Shown: positions 26,206 to 35,199, counted from the stretch's first letter. The stretch is 64,000 bases of DNA from Spirochaetales bacterium (GCA_024233935.1 JACKOY010000015.1:33386-97385); one strand, 5' to 3'. A program made the numbers and translations. Notes: a model not told the origin generated them from the letters alone.

Positions 26206-27480
26206 ATGGCGATTGATAAGAACCGAACCCGCGAACTGCTCGATAGCGTAGACGAGTTCTTCGATTCCGTCGTCGGAGGTCTGCCCGGCGAGGTGGTGCG
26301 CTTCCTCAAGACGGCCATTATGGGGCCGGCCTTTCAAGAAATCCGCAAGCTGATCGAAGAAAGTCGACCGCCGGTTCTGTTTCTTATTGGCCGCTCGGGA
26401 CATGGGAAAAGCTCTCTGATCAACGGCCTCGCAGGTCGCGAAGCGGCGCCCGTGGGAGACATCAAGCCTACCACGCCGGAGTCGACGGCATATCTGATCC
26501 ATTTTGAGGAGCAGTTCTCCGCCTGGCAGGTGATCGATTCGCGGGGTTTTTTTGAGTCAACCCGCCCCGACGGAGCGCCCGATTCCAACGCGATCGATCA
26601 TCTTCTTGCGGACATCCGGGAGCACAAACCGGACGTGATTATGCACGTGATCAGTGCGCCCGAAATTCGAAACCTCGGGCATGATCTCCAAGTGCACGAA
26701 AGAATCATGAAGCAGATCCGAACCGAAAGCGGAATGGATGTCCCAACCATCGTCGTTTTGAACAAGGCAGACACGCTGGGGAATCCACGAGAGTGGCCGC
26801 CCGAGGTGCACGCACGCAAGGCAGCCCTGATTCAGGATGCACTGAACTATATGGGCAACGACATTCTTCGAACCAGGACCCACCCCATCGATCGCAACGT
26901 CAGCATCCGGGGCTACGGAACCGATGACCCTTCGCGCCCGGGCATTATACCCGCATGTTCACTTCCGGAAGACGCCTGGAATCTGGACACACTTTCGGAT
27001 TTTATCGGTGGTCACCTGCCCGAGAGTGCACTGCTGGACTTTTATCAGGCGCTCCGACGCAAGGAACAATTGCGCAAAATTTCTACCGCGCTCATTAAAC
27101 GATTCGCGGTGATCGCCTCGGGCATTGGCGCCTCTCCGGCGCCGTTGTCGGATTTCGTTGTGCTCACCCCGCTGCAAATCCTGATGATCACGATGGTCGG
27201 TGGTCTGTCATGCCGGCCGGTCAGTCGCGAAACGGCGCACGAATATCTGTCGGCTGTCGGCATCAACCTGATTACGGCCGGCGGGGCGCGCTATGTGACG
27301 AGACAATTGTTGAAATTTATTCCGTTCGCCGGTTGGGCCGCGGCGGGTTCTATCGCCGGCTCGAGCACCTATGCGCTTGGCAAGGCCGCTGAAGCCTATT
27401 TCTTCTCGGGGAACGCCGCGACTCCGGATACGTTTCGCAAGGACTGGGATCGGCTACGACCGGAGCTGGAGGGAACCTGA
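26206..27480 (+). CDS. GTPase with C-terminal DUF697-like membrane domain
   Basis: The 424-residue protein has an Era/dynamin-like G domain: G1 GRSGHGKSSLI (about residues 62-72), G2 Thr in IKPTTPEST, G3 DSRGFF where classical GTPases have DxxG, and G4 LNKAD. The C-terminal part (SPAPLSDFVVLTPLQILMITMVGG onward, about residues 305-400) has the hydrophobic, DUF697/YcjF-like character and likely touches the membrane. Related proteins are widespread and mostly uncharacterised. It pairs with the upstream TPR lipoprotein gene, six bases apart. Confidence 0.8.
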   Translation: MAIDKNRTRELLDSVDEFFDSVVGGLPGEVVRFLKTAIMGPAFQEIRKLIEESRPPVLFLIGRSGHGKSSLINGLAGREAAPVGDIKPTTPESTAYLIHFEEQFSAWQVIDSRGFFESTRPDGAPDSNAIDHLLADIREHKPDVIMHVISAPEIRNLGHDLQVHERIMKQIRTESGMDVPTIVVLNKADTLGNPREWPPEVHARKAALIQDALNYMGNDILRTRTHPIDRNVSIRGYGTDDPSRPGIIPACSLPEDAWNLDTLSDFIGGHLPESALLDFYQALRRKEQLRKISTALIKRFAVIASGIGASPAPLSDFVVLTPLQILMITMVGGLSCRPVSRETAHEYLSAVGINLITAGGARYVTRQLLKFIPFAGWAAAGSIAGSSTYALGKAAEAYFFSGNAATPDTFRKDWDRLRPELEGT

Positions 27481-27570
27481 AACTATCCTGCCGGATTACG
27501 TCACCCGGGCGCGCCGTTTTTGCAGAGGCCTGCTTTTCAGAGTTCCACACCCGATCCCGATATTAATGGG

Positions 27571-27744
27571 GTGAGTCAGGACCCCAGCGAACCCAACCAG
27601 AGCGCCGCCCCTGCGACCGCCGACGCAAAAGTTGTGAATCTCGCCTACTATCGCATCAAGAAGAGCCTGAAAGAAGAAGGCTTCGACCTGGTCAGCGACG
27701 AAAACGGAAAGTTGAAGCTCGTGCTCCGGGTCCCCCGGGCTTAG
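27571..27744 (+). CDS. small conserved-looking protein
   Basis: This is a 57-residue product from GTG 27571, or 74 residues from TTG 27520. After a disordered Pro/Ser/Ala-rich N-terminus it has a compact motif VVNLAYYRIKKSLKEEGFDL followed by a strand KLKLVLRVPR. The C-terminal half looks like real protein, but I recognise no family. It follows the GTPase by 90 bases and may be the last gene of that operon. Confidence 0.5.
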   Translation: MSQDPSEPNQSAAPATADAKVVNLAYYRIKKSLKEEGFDLVSDENGKLKLVLRVPRA

Positions 27745-27788
27745 GCCTTTGCGCGAATTTTCGAACCAGGGCCATTCCGGCACTGCGT

Positions 27789-28403
27789 CTAAAGCAAGAT
27801 CGATAGCGCATCGGTGATACGTTCTCGAAATCTCTCATCCAGCAGTCGCGACTCGCTCGGATTAAACACAAAAAGGTCATCGACTTTGCCGGGCGTAGAT
27901 TCGGCCAGTCGGACCTCCAGCAAATCGAGTTCCACCAGGGCAAAGAAGTGGCTCAGCGCGAGGGCAAGGCCGGGCTGATCGAGCATCTGGATCTCCAGCG
28001 AAACCAGGCCGTCCCGGATCTGCCAGGCAAAAGTTGCGGACCCCGTGCACGGATAACGAATCGTCTTGCCCTTGGTGTTGAGAAAACGAAGCACCGATAC
28101 AGGCGAAGAGAACATGCGCTCCAGATCGTCCAGCATCTCCCGCATTTGCCCTATCGGGGGTGTTTCGGCCACGGGCCGGATGCGAAACCGATCCTCAATC
28201 TGGCCCGAGACCGCGGTGATCCAGGCGGACTCAATGATCCAGTCGTAAGAATACAGCACAGCCGAAAGCAGATAGAGGGTTTCGGGCTGATCGGGCCGGG
28301 CAGTCACGGAGAGCGTGCAACGGTTGCCGCCATCGTCAATTGCCAGTTCAAAAATGCCCGCTTCGGGGTCCTCGCGGCGCAAGCGTTCCAGTACCTGAGT
28401 CAT
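27789..28403 (-). CDS. tandem ACT-domain protein resembling the GlnD C-terminus
   Basis: The 204-residue protein has no enzymatic domain. The first half (FELAIDDGGNRCTLSVTARPDQPETLYLL) and the second (IRDGLVSLEIQMLDQPGLALALSHFFALVEL) each look like ACT sensor folds. The end, DDLFVFNPSESRLLDERFRERI, resembles the terminal ACT domain of the uridylyltransferase GlnD. ACT domains bind amino acids, and in GlnD they sense glutamine. A stand-alone pair may regulate an enzyme in trans. No glnB or glnA gene is near, but a GlnD-like nucleotidyltransferase is at 44874. Confidence 0.6.
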   Translation of the reverse strand: MTQVLERLRREDPEAGIFELAIDDGGNRCTLSVTARPDQPETLYLLSAVLYSYDWIIESAWITAVSGQIEDRFRIRPVAETPPIGQMREMLDDLERMFSSPVSVLRFLNTKGKTIRYPCTGSATFAWQIRDGLVSLEIQMLDQPGLALALSHFFALVELDLLEVRLAESTPGKVDDLFVFNPSESRLLDERFRERITDALSILL

Positions 28404-28491
28404 TTCGGCTCCTTCGCCTTCAGCAAGGCGACCCCTGGTTCTAGCAAGTATCGTTCCAACCCCGGAAGGCCCGGAACAGCGCTAGCGCGGG

Positions 28492-28518
28492 TTCTTACGG
28501 CGGCCGAGTGCGTAAGAA
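28492..28518. repeat. 8-bp inverted repeat downstream of the ECF sigma gene
   Basis: TTCTTACG (28492-28499) and CGTAAGAA (28511-28518) are perfect complements with an 11-base spacer. It lies 18 bases beyond the stop of the ECF sigma gene and may mark the end of that transcript, although no U-run follows on the minus strand. Confidence 0.35.
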
Positions 28519-28535
28519 GAGAGCACAACGATTAA

Positions 28536-29033
28536 CTACTGATCGCAGTTGGCCAGAACGTTGTGCAGCCCCCCTGGACAGCAACCCTTGAGTCGCGCCG
28601 CAAGCACACGGCGTGAGCGAGCCAACTCCGAGCGCACCGTGGAAGCGGGCAACCCGCCTTCCCTGGCAATCGCGGCCGCGCTCTTTCCCTTCTGGTGTGC
28701 TTCGACCAGCCTGCGCCGGGCATCGGGGGCCAGTGCGAAGAGCAGCCCGCCCAGACAATCGGCCAGGCCCGATGGGCGACCGCTTGGTGCGGCCAGGGCC
28801 TCCAGGTCCAGACGGTCCGGAACAGAGTTCGAGGTTCTGTATTGATCCACGAGCAGGTGCCGGGCGATGGAAAACATGTACGCCCGGGAATTCCGGAGCG
28901 GGGGCGCTTTTTCAAGATAGCGGACCCAGACTTCCTGGACGAGATCGTCCACGATCGCCGCGTTCGCCAGCCGTCGGGAAAAATACCGACGGAGGAGCGG
29001 CTGCATTTCTTTTGCAAACGTGGTCGGTTGCAT
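28536..29033 (-). CDS. ECF sigma factor with Cys-rich C-terminus
   Basis: This is a 165-residue sigma-70 family factor. Region 2 reads VDDLVQEVWVRYLEK then SRAYMFSIARHLLVDQYR (about residues 28-66). Region 4 reads KSAAAIAREGGLPASTVRSELARSRRVL (about residues 118-145). After region 4 the protein ends LKGCCPGG, then LHNVLANCDQ, giving vicinal cysteines and a third Cys in the last 18 residues. No anti-sigma gene is adjacent. Instead the upstream gene, four bases away, encodes a DUF6428 protein that also ends in Cys pairs. The tail suggests thiol or metal sensing by the factor itself; that is inference. Confidence 0.85.
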   Translation of the reverse strand: MQPTTFAKEMQPLLRRYFSRRLANAAIVDDLVQEVWVRYLEKAPPLRNSRAYMFSIARHLLVDQYRTSNSVPDRLDLEALAAPSGRPSGLADCLGGLLFALAPDARRRLVEAHQKGKSAAAIAREGGLPASTVRSELARSRRVLAARLKGCCPGGLHNVLANCDQ

Positions 29034-29037
29034 TGCT

Positions 29038-29508
29038 CTACTTCGAACAACAAGCCCCCCGGGCCGGCTCCGTTGAACAACATGCGCCCGCGAGTGCAGG
29101 CCGACAGACCGTTCCGAGCGGACTCGCTCGCAGGGTGAGTCCGTCGTCGGAAAGCACGCTGTCAGATACAGCGTAACGCTCCAGAGTTCCGGCCCGAATT
29201 CCGTCTACCTCAAGCACAATTTCAGAATCCGGATCAAGCGTCAGGTGAGCACGCGATTGGTTGAGAATCCCGGACAGCAGCCCAACGGTCGGACGCTTAC
29301 CATCCGGCCCATTCCCGCGCTGAACGACTATCACAGAAAAGCGGGTTTCAAAGGAGTTCCTGCCACAATCCAGACCGCGCGATCGCTCGTCGCGCACCTC
29401 CGTAATGTGAAAGTCTCCGGAGATATCGGTTCCATCGGGCAGGGAGACGCTCAGCGCAACGCTCGCAGCATAGTCCATGGCCATCAGATCTCGCAGTTTC
29501 CAATGCAT
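29038..29508 (-). CDS. DUF6428-like protein with CC-x-CC tail
   Basis: The 156-residue protein matches my memory of DUF6428: SGDFHITEV near residue 31, RGLDCGRNSFET near residue 44, RPTVGLLSGILNQ, then a beta-rich C-terminal half. The end reads TVCRPALAGACCS, then RGACCSK, with five cysteines in the last 25 residues. In other bacteria such proteins often sit beside arsenic-resistance or SigZ-type sigma genes, and their function is unknown. GGAGG eight bases before the ATG makes the start firm. It is the first gene of a two-gene operon with the ECF sigma factor. Confidence 0.65.
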   Translation of the reverse strand: MHWKLRDLMAMDYAASVALSVSLPDGTDISGDFHITEVRDERSRGLDCGRNSFETRFSVIVVQRGNGPDGKRPTVGLLSGILNQSRAHLTLDPDSEIVLEVDGIRAGTLERYAVSDSVLSDDGLTLRASPLGTVCRPALAGACCSTEPARGACCSK

Positions 29509-29571
29509 CCTATCAACCTCCGTTGGTAAAGAGGAAGACGGGAAGGCGGCCGAAATGACGAAAAAAAACCG

Positions 29572-31890
29572 CTACTGATGGGAAACGGCTGTGGCCTGAA
29601 AGGCCTGGGTCAGTTCTCCGTTCTCGTAAGCAGCGATCACGCGATTAGCCGGGACCTGAAACTCCGCATAATCAAGTTCGCCCGCTCCGGTTACGCTCCC
29701 CAGTAGATGAAAGGGCAGTACCTGAGAGGCCGCCAGCCGTCGCAGCTCAGATTCGCGGTCGGGTCGGAAAAGGACCAGCGCGCAACCATTCGTTTCCCCA
29801 AACCAGAGCAGACCAGAATGAACACGACCCAGGTTCGACCGCAGGCCGCTTGTAGCGACCGAATCCAATGCGAAGCCCGGCAGCTCCCTGGTGGCCGGCT
29901 GATACAGAAGCCGAAAGAGGCCCACCGCAAGCCCTCCCAGGGATAGATCGTGAGCGCCCTCAAGCAAACTCGATTCGGCGGCCAGACACAGGAACTCCAC
30001 CAGGGATCGCTCCCGCGACAAATCCAGGGCCGGCGGCCGACCGGTCACAAGACCGCTACGCCGAAAAAGATACTCGCTGCCTCCAAAGGTCGGCTGAAAA
30101 TCTCCCACCAGGGCAATCTGTACGCCTGCGGCCGAGCCTGAAGCAAGTCCGCAGGGTATACGTCGTTCAATGTCAGACAACAAGCCAACCATACCAATCG
30201 TTGGGGTGGGGCGAACCGGGCCGTCGTCGCTCTCGTTATAGAAGGAAACGTTTCCGCCGGTTACCGGAATGTCGAAGGCATTGCACGCTTCCGTCATTCC
30301 ACGAATGCTTTCGCTGAACATGAAGTAGTTTTCCGGGACAAAGGGATTCCCGAAATTGAGACAGTTGGTAATTCCAATTGGGCGCGCACCGGTCACCGCG
30401 ACGTTGCGGGCCGCTTCAGCAACAGCCTGGGCCGTGCCAACGGCCGGATCAAGGTACACATAACGGGAATTGCAATCCGTGGAGACGGCGATTGCCTTTT
30501 TCGTACCCGGAACTAATGCAAGACCGCCATCGTGCCCTGGGCCCTGCATGCGGACCAAACCGACCTCGCTATCGTATTGCTCGTAAATGGAACGACGAGA
30601 GCAGATATTGGCGCTGGAAAGCAAATCCACAAGCCGACTGACCGGATCTCCGGCTTCGCCGGCGGGCCCGTCGAGATCGTCCACCCGAATCAGATGTGCC
30701 TCGTCCAAATAGGTCGGTCTTCTGGTTTCCCGGCGGTAGCGAGGTGCCCCGCCTCCCAGCACCAGGGAATCGGCGGGAACAATGGCGCACAATTTCCCCT
30801 CCCGACGGATACGAAGAAGGCCGTCATCGGTTACAGCGCCGATCCGTTCGGCATTTAGCTCCCAGCGTGAGAAAATTCGGCGAACTTCTGCCTCGTGGCC
30901 GGCTTTGACCACGACGAGCATGCGCTCCTGGGACTCCGAAAGCATAATTTCGTAGGCGTTCATGCCCGCTTCACGGAGCGGGACCGCATCAAGATCCAGA
31001 TCCATGCCGCAGCCCCCGCGGGCGCTCATCTCGCTTGAGGAGCAACTCAGGCCCGCGGCGCCCATGTCCTGAATGCCGACAATCGCACCCGAATTGATCA
31101 GCTCCAGCGTCGCTTCGAGCAGTAGCTTTTCCATGAAGGGATCGCCGACCTGCACCGCGCTACGTTTGCTCTCGGATTCTTTGCTCAGATCCTGGCTTGC
31201 AAAGCTCGCGCCGTGAATGCCGTCGCGCCCGGTACTCGCGCCCACAACAAATACAGGATTGCCGGCCCCGGCCGCGCGCGCAGAAGCCATGCCCCGATGC
31301 TCGACCACTCCAACGGTCATCGCATTTACCAGGCAGTTACGCGTATAGGTTGGATCAAAGAATACCTCGCCTCCCAGCACCGGGACACCGAGACAATTGC
31401 CGTAATCGCCAATGCCTTTGACAGCCCCGGTGAGCAAGAATCGATTACGCTCCTGTTCTGGAGGACCAAAACGCAGGGAATTGAGCGAGCAGATGGGACG
31501 GGCTCCCATTGTGAAGATATCGCGCATAATGCCGCCCACACCGGTTGCCGCTCCCTGATACGGCTCAACCGCAGTCGGGTGGTTGTGGCTTTCAATCTTG
31601 AAAACAACGGCGAGCCCATCACCGATATCCAGAGCGCCCGCATTCTCTTCGCCGGCGCGCGAAAGCACGCGGGGCGAGTCCGTGGGTAAGGTCTTCAGCA
31701 ACAATATAGAATTCTTATAGCTGCAATGCTCGGACCAGAGGCCGGAGTAAATCCCCAGCTCGGTCACCGTCGGCGCCCGGCCGCCCAGAAATTCGATGAT
31801 GCGCGCGAATTCTTCCTCGGTCAGTCCGTGGTCCAGGGCGTCCGCGAGCTCCACGGTCTTCTCAGAATAAAGCGTTTCGGATTCGGACAT
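29572..31890 (-). CDS. purL: phosphoribosylformylglycinamidine synthase, small-type PurL
   Basis: PurL converts FGAR to FGAM in purine synthesis, using ammonia from PurQ, with PurS as bridge. The 772-residue length is that of the small (PurLSQ) type. Motifs include YSGLWSEHCSYKNS, the catalytic KIESHNHPTAVEPYQGAATG (His), GGEVFFDPTYTRN, QDMGAAGLSCSSSEM, and a second half with TNCLNFGNP and TGGNVSFYNES. The frame stays open for 260 codons further upstream, but the ATG at 31890 is the family start. A run of eight T follows the stop. purQ and purS are not in the window. Confidence 0.95.
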   Translation of the reverse strand: MSESETLYSEKTVELADALDHGLTEEEFARIIEFLGGRAPTVTELGIYSGLWSEHCSYKNSILLLKTLPTDSPRVLSRAGEENAGALDIGDGLAVVFKIESHNHPTAVEPYQGAATGVGGIMRDIFTMGARPICSLNSLRFGPPEQERNRFLLTGAVKGIGDYGNCLGVPVLGGEVFFDPTYTRNCLVNAMTVGVVEHRGMASARAAGAGNPVFVVGASTGRDGIHGASFASQDLSKESESKRSAVQVGDPFMEKLLLEATLELINSGAIVGIQDMGAAGLSCSSSEMSARGGCGMDLDLDAVPLREAGMNAYEIMLSESQERMLVVVKAGHEAEVRRIFSRWELNAERIGAVTDDGLLRIRREGKLCAIVPADSLVLGGGAPRYRRETRRPTYLDEAHLIRVDDLDGPAGEAGDPVSRLVDLLSSANICSRRSIYEQYDSEVGLVRMQGPGHDGGLALVPGTKKAIAVSTDCNSRYVYLDPAVGTAQAVAEAARNVAVTGARPIGITNCLNFGNPFVPENYFMFSESIRGMTEACNAFDIPVTGGNVSFYNESDDGPVRPTPTIGMVGLLSDIERRIPCGLASGSAAGVQIALVGDFQPTFGGSEYLFRRSGLVTGRPPALDLSRERSLVEFLCLAAESSLLEGAHDLSLGGLAVGLFRLLYQPATRELPGFALDSVATSGLRSNLGRVHSGLLWFGETNGCALVLFRPDRESELRRLAASQVLPFHLLGSVTGAGELDYAEFQVPANRVIAAYENGELTQAFQATAVSHQ

Positions 31891-32055
31891 TGAGACCAGG
31901 GACCGCCTCCGAAGCCTTCGGTAAATCGAATTTTGGCCGCGATCATGGCTTGACGATGCGCTCACGTTCCGGGCTACCATTCTCCGGCTCTTTGACTGGC
32001 ACACCATGAGGCAGAAACAAAACGTGCATTCGGCGGTTCCCAACGCCCGATTTTT

Positions 32056-32074
32056 CCAGGCCGTTTCGGCCTGG
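32056..32074. repeat. short perfect hairpin between purL and the lipocalin-like gene
   Basis: CCAGGCC-GTTTC-GGCCTGG forms a 7-bp stem with a 5-base loop in the 216-base divergent gap upstream of purL. On the minus strand it would lie in or before the purL leader. A purine riboswitch was considered and not seen; no further structure is clear. Confidence 0.35.
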
Positions 32075-32106
32075 CTTCGCCCTGTTGAGCGCGACCACAG
32101 ATCGGG

Positions 32107-33153
32107 ATGGCCCCATTGCGGCCCGAAGGCCGGTCCCAAACAAAAAGAGGCAGGAACTCCGTTTTGAATCGGGAGGAGGCGTTTCGGCCACGGTGGCCGA
32201 GCGGGGTTCCGGGCTACGAGATTTGGTTCGCCGTCGTCATCGATCCGGAGAGCAGGCAGGGCCTGTGGGTGCGGTACACGACTTTCCAGGCGCCCGGGCA
32301 TCCGGGGGAAGCGCTGCTCTGGGCCTCCTTCTTCGATGCCGCAAATCCAGAAAGGCACGCCTTCAACGCGATTAGCCGCGACCTGGCTGCGGCCCGGATC
32401 GAGCCCGAACGATTGATCATGCCGGATGGGGCCACAATGACCCCGGACGGCTTTCAGGGCGCGATCCGAACCGGTCCCGGCGTACTGAAATGGGAACTGA
32501 GTCTCACGCATCGCTTCCTGCCGATCTGGCACGGCCCGAAACTGCTCGAGTCTTCTCGCTTTGTTTCCGTGCAGAGTAGTGTGGTTAGCCCCTTTGCGGG
32601 AGCGTCTGGCGAGGTGCGCCTCGGAACCAGAACCTTCCGCCTGAAGAATGCGCGGGCGGTACTGACGCATATCAGCGGCCGCGAGAGAGTTCCGGAACTG
32701 TTCTGGGTTTTTGCGCCGGCGCTTGATGGCTTACCGGACTCCGGGCTGGAAGCGGTTGCAGTTCGTCCCGCCCGGTTCAGCCCCACGATCGTCAGCGCTT
32801 CGATGCACCTTGGTAGCGATTTTTACCATACGACCACGATGGCAGAATCTCTGTTTTTTCACCGCCAGAAGCGTTATCCGGAAGGTCGCCTTCGCTTCAG
32901 CCTCGGCCCCCACAAGATTGCCCTTGAGGCGCGGCTACAGGAAGAACAAAAAACAGGCTATATCTATCGCGGCCCCAGCGGAGACGCACGCTTTGTTGTA
33001 CAGAGTGATGTGAGTTCTGTTGCCTGGCGAATCAAAGGCCCGCGACCTGCAGCCGGGCGTTTGGACGATAGCGCCGCGGTAGAGTTCCATGCCCACCGTC
33101 CCCTTCCCAATGTCATGTACCTGGATCCGTTTCGAATAGAGGGGCCCATTTAG
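32107..33153 (+). CDS. lipocalin/CrtC-like protein of unknown function
   Basis: The 348-residue soluble protein begins with GYEIWFAVVIDPESRQGLWVRY and continues in long beta strands (VLKWELSLTH, EGRLRFSLGPHKIALEA). This recalls AttH/carotenoid-hydratase-like double lipocalin folds, in which the N-terminal phrase YE-WF is common. No catalytic residues can be assigned. The start is uncertain: ATG at 32107 has no clear ribosome site, while a TTG at 32164 has AGGAA upstream. Its stop overlaps the fumC stop by four bases, tail to tail. Confidence 0.55.
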   Translation: MAPLRPEGRSQTKRGRNSVLNREEAFRPRWPSGVPGYEIWFAVVIDPESRQGLWVRYTTFQAPGHPGEALLWASFFDAANPERHAFNAISRDLAAARIEPERLIMPDGATMTPDGFQGAIRTGPGVLKWELSLTHRFLPIWHGPKLLESSRFVSVQSSVVSPFAGASGEVRLGTRTFRLKNARAVLTHISGRERVPELFWVFAPALDGLPDSGLEAVAVRPARFSPTIVSASMHLGSDFYHTTTMAESLFFHRQKRYPEGRLRFSLGPHKIALEARLQEEQKTGYIYRGPSGDARFVVQSDVSSVAWRIKGPRPAAGRLDDSAAVEFHAHRPLPNVMYLDPFRIEGPI

Positions 33154-34544
33154 GCCGTTGGGCCGATCATTTCCTCGGGTCGCACCATTTTATCGAAATC
33201 CTCGCCAGATAAAAGGCCCAGCTCGATTGCCGATTCTCGAAGCGTCGTACCTTTCTTGTGAGCGTTCTTTGCAATTTTGGCCGCGTTATCGTACCCAATA
33301 TGGGGGTTCAGGGCGGTTACCAGCATAAGCGAATTTGCGAGATGCCGATTGATGTTTTCGGTAATGGGTTCGATGCCGATCGCGCAGTGGTCGTTGAAGC
33401 TCACGCAGGCGTCCGCCAACAAACGTATGGAGTTCAGCACGTTAAACACAATCAGTGGCTTAAACACGTTGAGCTCAAAGTTGCCGGAACTACCGCCCAC
33501 ATTAACGGCGACATCGTTACCTATAACCTGAGCGCATACCATGGTCATGGCCTCGCTCTGAGTTGGATTGACCTTCCCGGGCATGATCGAAGAGCCGGGT
33601 TCGTTTTCTGGTATTCTGATCTCACCGATGCCACAACGCGGACCGCTGGCGAGCCATCGCACATCGTTTGCAATCTTCATAAGATCACAGGCTAGAGTCT
33701 TCAAGGCACCGCTGACATGTACGAGCGCCCCGTGCCCCGAAAGCGCTTCAAACTTGTTTGGAGCGCTCCGAAAAGGCAACCCGGTTAGCTCTGCAATCTT
33801 CTTTGCGGCCTGCTCCGCAAAATCCGGATGAGTATTCAGGCCGGTGCCTACTGCTGTCCCGCCCAGGGCCAGGTCGAACACATCCGGGAGGGCCTGCTCC
33901 AGGCGGCGCAGGTCGTTGCCAAGCATCGCCACATAACCCGAAAGTTCCTGCCCCAGAGTTAGCGGCGTGGCGTCCATCAGGTGTGTCCGCCCGATCTTTA
34001 TCACGTCAGCGTACTTCTGGCTCTTTTCCTGTAGGGTATCGTGTAGTTTGCGAATCGATGGAAGGAGACGTTTCTGAATGCTTTCGGCGACCGCAATGTG
34101 CATGCCGGTCGGGAACGTATCGTTGGAACTCTGTGCTTTGTTGACGTGATCGTTTGGATGAACGGGATCCTTGCTGCCCCGTACGCCACCCGCCAGCTCA
34201 ATCGCCCGGTTAGAGATAACTTCATTCGTGTTCATGTTGGTCTGGGTTCCGCTTCCGGTCTGCCAGACCACCAGCGGAAAGTGATCGTCGAGTTTGCCCT
34301 CAATCACCTCATCCGCCGCACGAACGATGAGTTCGCCGATATCCCTGGAGAGTAACCCCAGCTCAAGATTCGTAAGCGCCGCTGCCTTTTTCAAGATGCC
34401 CAACGCGCGGATCATTTCCCGCGGGAAATGATCGTGACCAATCTTGAAGTTCATCAGGGAGCGCTGGGTTTGCGCACCCCAGTACCGGTCGGCAGGAACT
34501 TCAATTTCGCCCATTGTGTCCTTTTCGATCCGAGTTTCTGCCAT
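33150..34544 (-). CDS. fumC: class II fumarate hydratase
   Basis: FumC interconverts fumarate and malate in the TCA cycle without an iron-sulfur cluster. The 464-residue protein has the family signatures VWQTGSGTQTNMNTNEV, KAQSSNDTFPTGMHIA, IGRTHLMDATPLTLGQE and the catalytic Ser loop GSSIMPGKVNPTQ (about residue 317). The long N-terminus MAETRIEKDTMGEIEVP is normal. The stops of fumC and the neighbouring convergent gene overlap by four bases. Confidence 0.95.
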   Translation of the reverse strand: MAETRIEKDTMGEIEVPADRYWGAQTQRSLMNFKIGHDHFPREMIRALGILKKAAALTNLELGLLSRDIGELIVRAADEVIEGKLDDHFPLVVWQTGSGTQTNMNTNEVISNRAIELAGGVRGSKDPVHPNDHVNKAQSSNDTFPTGMHIAVAESIQKRLLPSIRKLHDTLQEKSQKYADVIKIGRTHLMDATPLTLGQELSGYVAMLGNDLRRLEQALPDVFDLALGGTAVGTGLNTHPDFAEQAAKKIAELTGLPFRSAPNKFEALSGHGALVHVSGALKTLACDLMKIANDVRWLASGPRCGIGEIRIPENEPGSSIMPGKVNPTQSEAMTMVCAQVIGNDVAVNVGGSSGNFELNVFKPLIVFNVLNSIRLLADACVSFNDHCAIGIEPITENINRHLANSLMLVTALNPHIGYDNAAKIAKNAHKKGTTLRESAIELGLLSGEDFDKMVRPEEMIGPTA

Positions 34545-34629
34545 TAAGAGCCTCCCAACGAAGCGGCAGCGTCCCCTCCGGCCAGGTGTCTGTCAATATT
34601 TTGCCAGAAATCCACCCGGACGCAAAAAA

Positions 34630-35127
34630 ATGCCGGAACGAAATGCATGCCGACGACCTCTTCCAGATATGGCGCGCCCCCTCAACATAGGTCCGAATCG
34701 ATTAAGACCGGTATGTTCACTGATGATCCCGGAAGAAGTGCTTCGCGCATTCTTGCTTCGGAGCCGGAGAACCGGCTCCATCAGCAAGTTCGTACGCCGG
34801 CTTATCTACCGGTTCGGCCGACGAGCATATCTTCGATTGAATCCCTATTGCGGACTGACCACCCGTTACCAGGCGCGCGGGCAGCGCCTGGTGAAACATT
34901 CTTTCACGGCACAGCCGGAAGACTACGCCGAACTCAGGCTTGCCGCCCGCGCCTGTGGAGTGACCATGTGCTTTCTGGTTATCTTCCTTTTTCAGATGGA
35001 CCTCAAAGAGCGACAGCGGCGGTACAATGCTCCCCATGTTCGAACGCGGTCGATTAGCTCCGTCGAACTCTTTCAGCCAGCTTCCAGGCTCGTGATGCGC
35101 TCCATGCGAATTCGGCCACCCCCCTGA
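34630..35127 (+). CDS. DUF1564-like protein
   Basis: The product is about 165 residues (start uncertain: ATG at 34630, 34669 or 34723). The recognisable part runs from SLMIPEEVLRAFLL through FVRRLIYRFGRRAYL, LTTRYQARGQRLVK and FTAQPEDYAELRLAARACGV to TMCFLVIFLFQMDL. This order (N-terminal IPE, central TRYQ-GQ, then F-P-DW/YAEL and a hydrophobic CFL-FLL-LD helix) is the pattern I recall for DUF1564, known mainly from Leptospira and often present in several copies. An open frame on the other strand covers the same stretch but has no protein-like features. Confidence 0.55.
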   Translation: MPERNACRRPLPDMARPLNIGPNRLRPVCSLMIPEEVLRAFLLRSRRTGSISKFVRRLIYRFGRRAYLRLNPYCGLTTRYQARGQRLVKHSFTAQPEDYAELRLAARACGVTMCFLVIFLFQMDLKERQRRYNAPHVRTRSISSVELFQPASRLVMRSMRIRPPP

Positions 35128-35199
35128 GCAGGTCGGTGACATCGCGGGGAGTCGTCGAATTCGCTTTACGCGAAGACGTTCTGACTGGACTGGGGTGTC

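Noticed and set aside
31891..32106. Possible purine riboswitch upstream of purL
   Set aside because: Only a 7-bp hairpin is present; the conserved purine aptamer loops were not found.
29572..32670. 1032-codon version of purL
   Set aside because: The extra 260 codons upstream of 31890 overlap the divergent gene in antisense and have no similarity to PurL, whose N-terminus begins at 31890.
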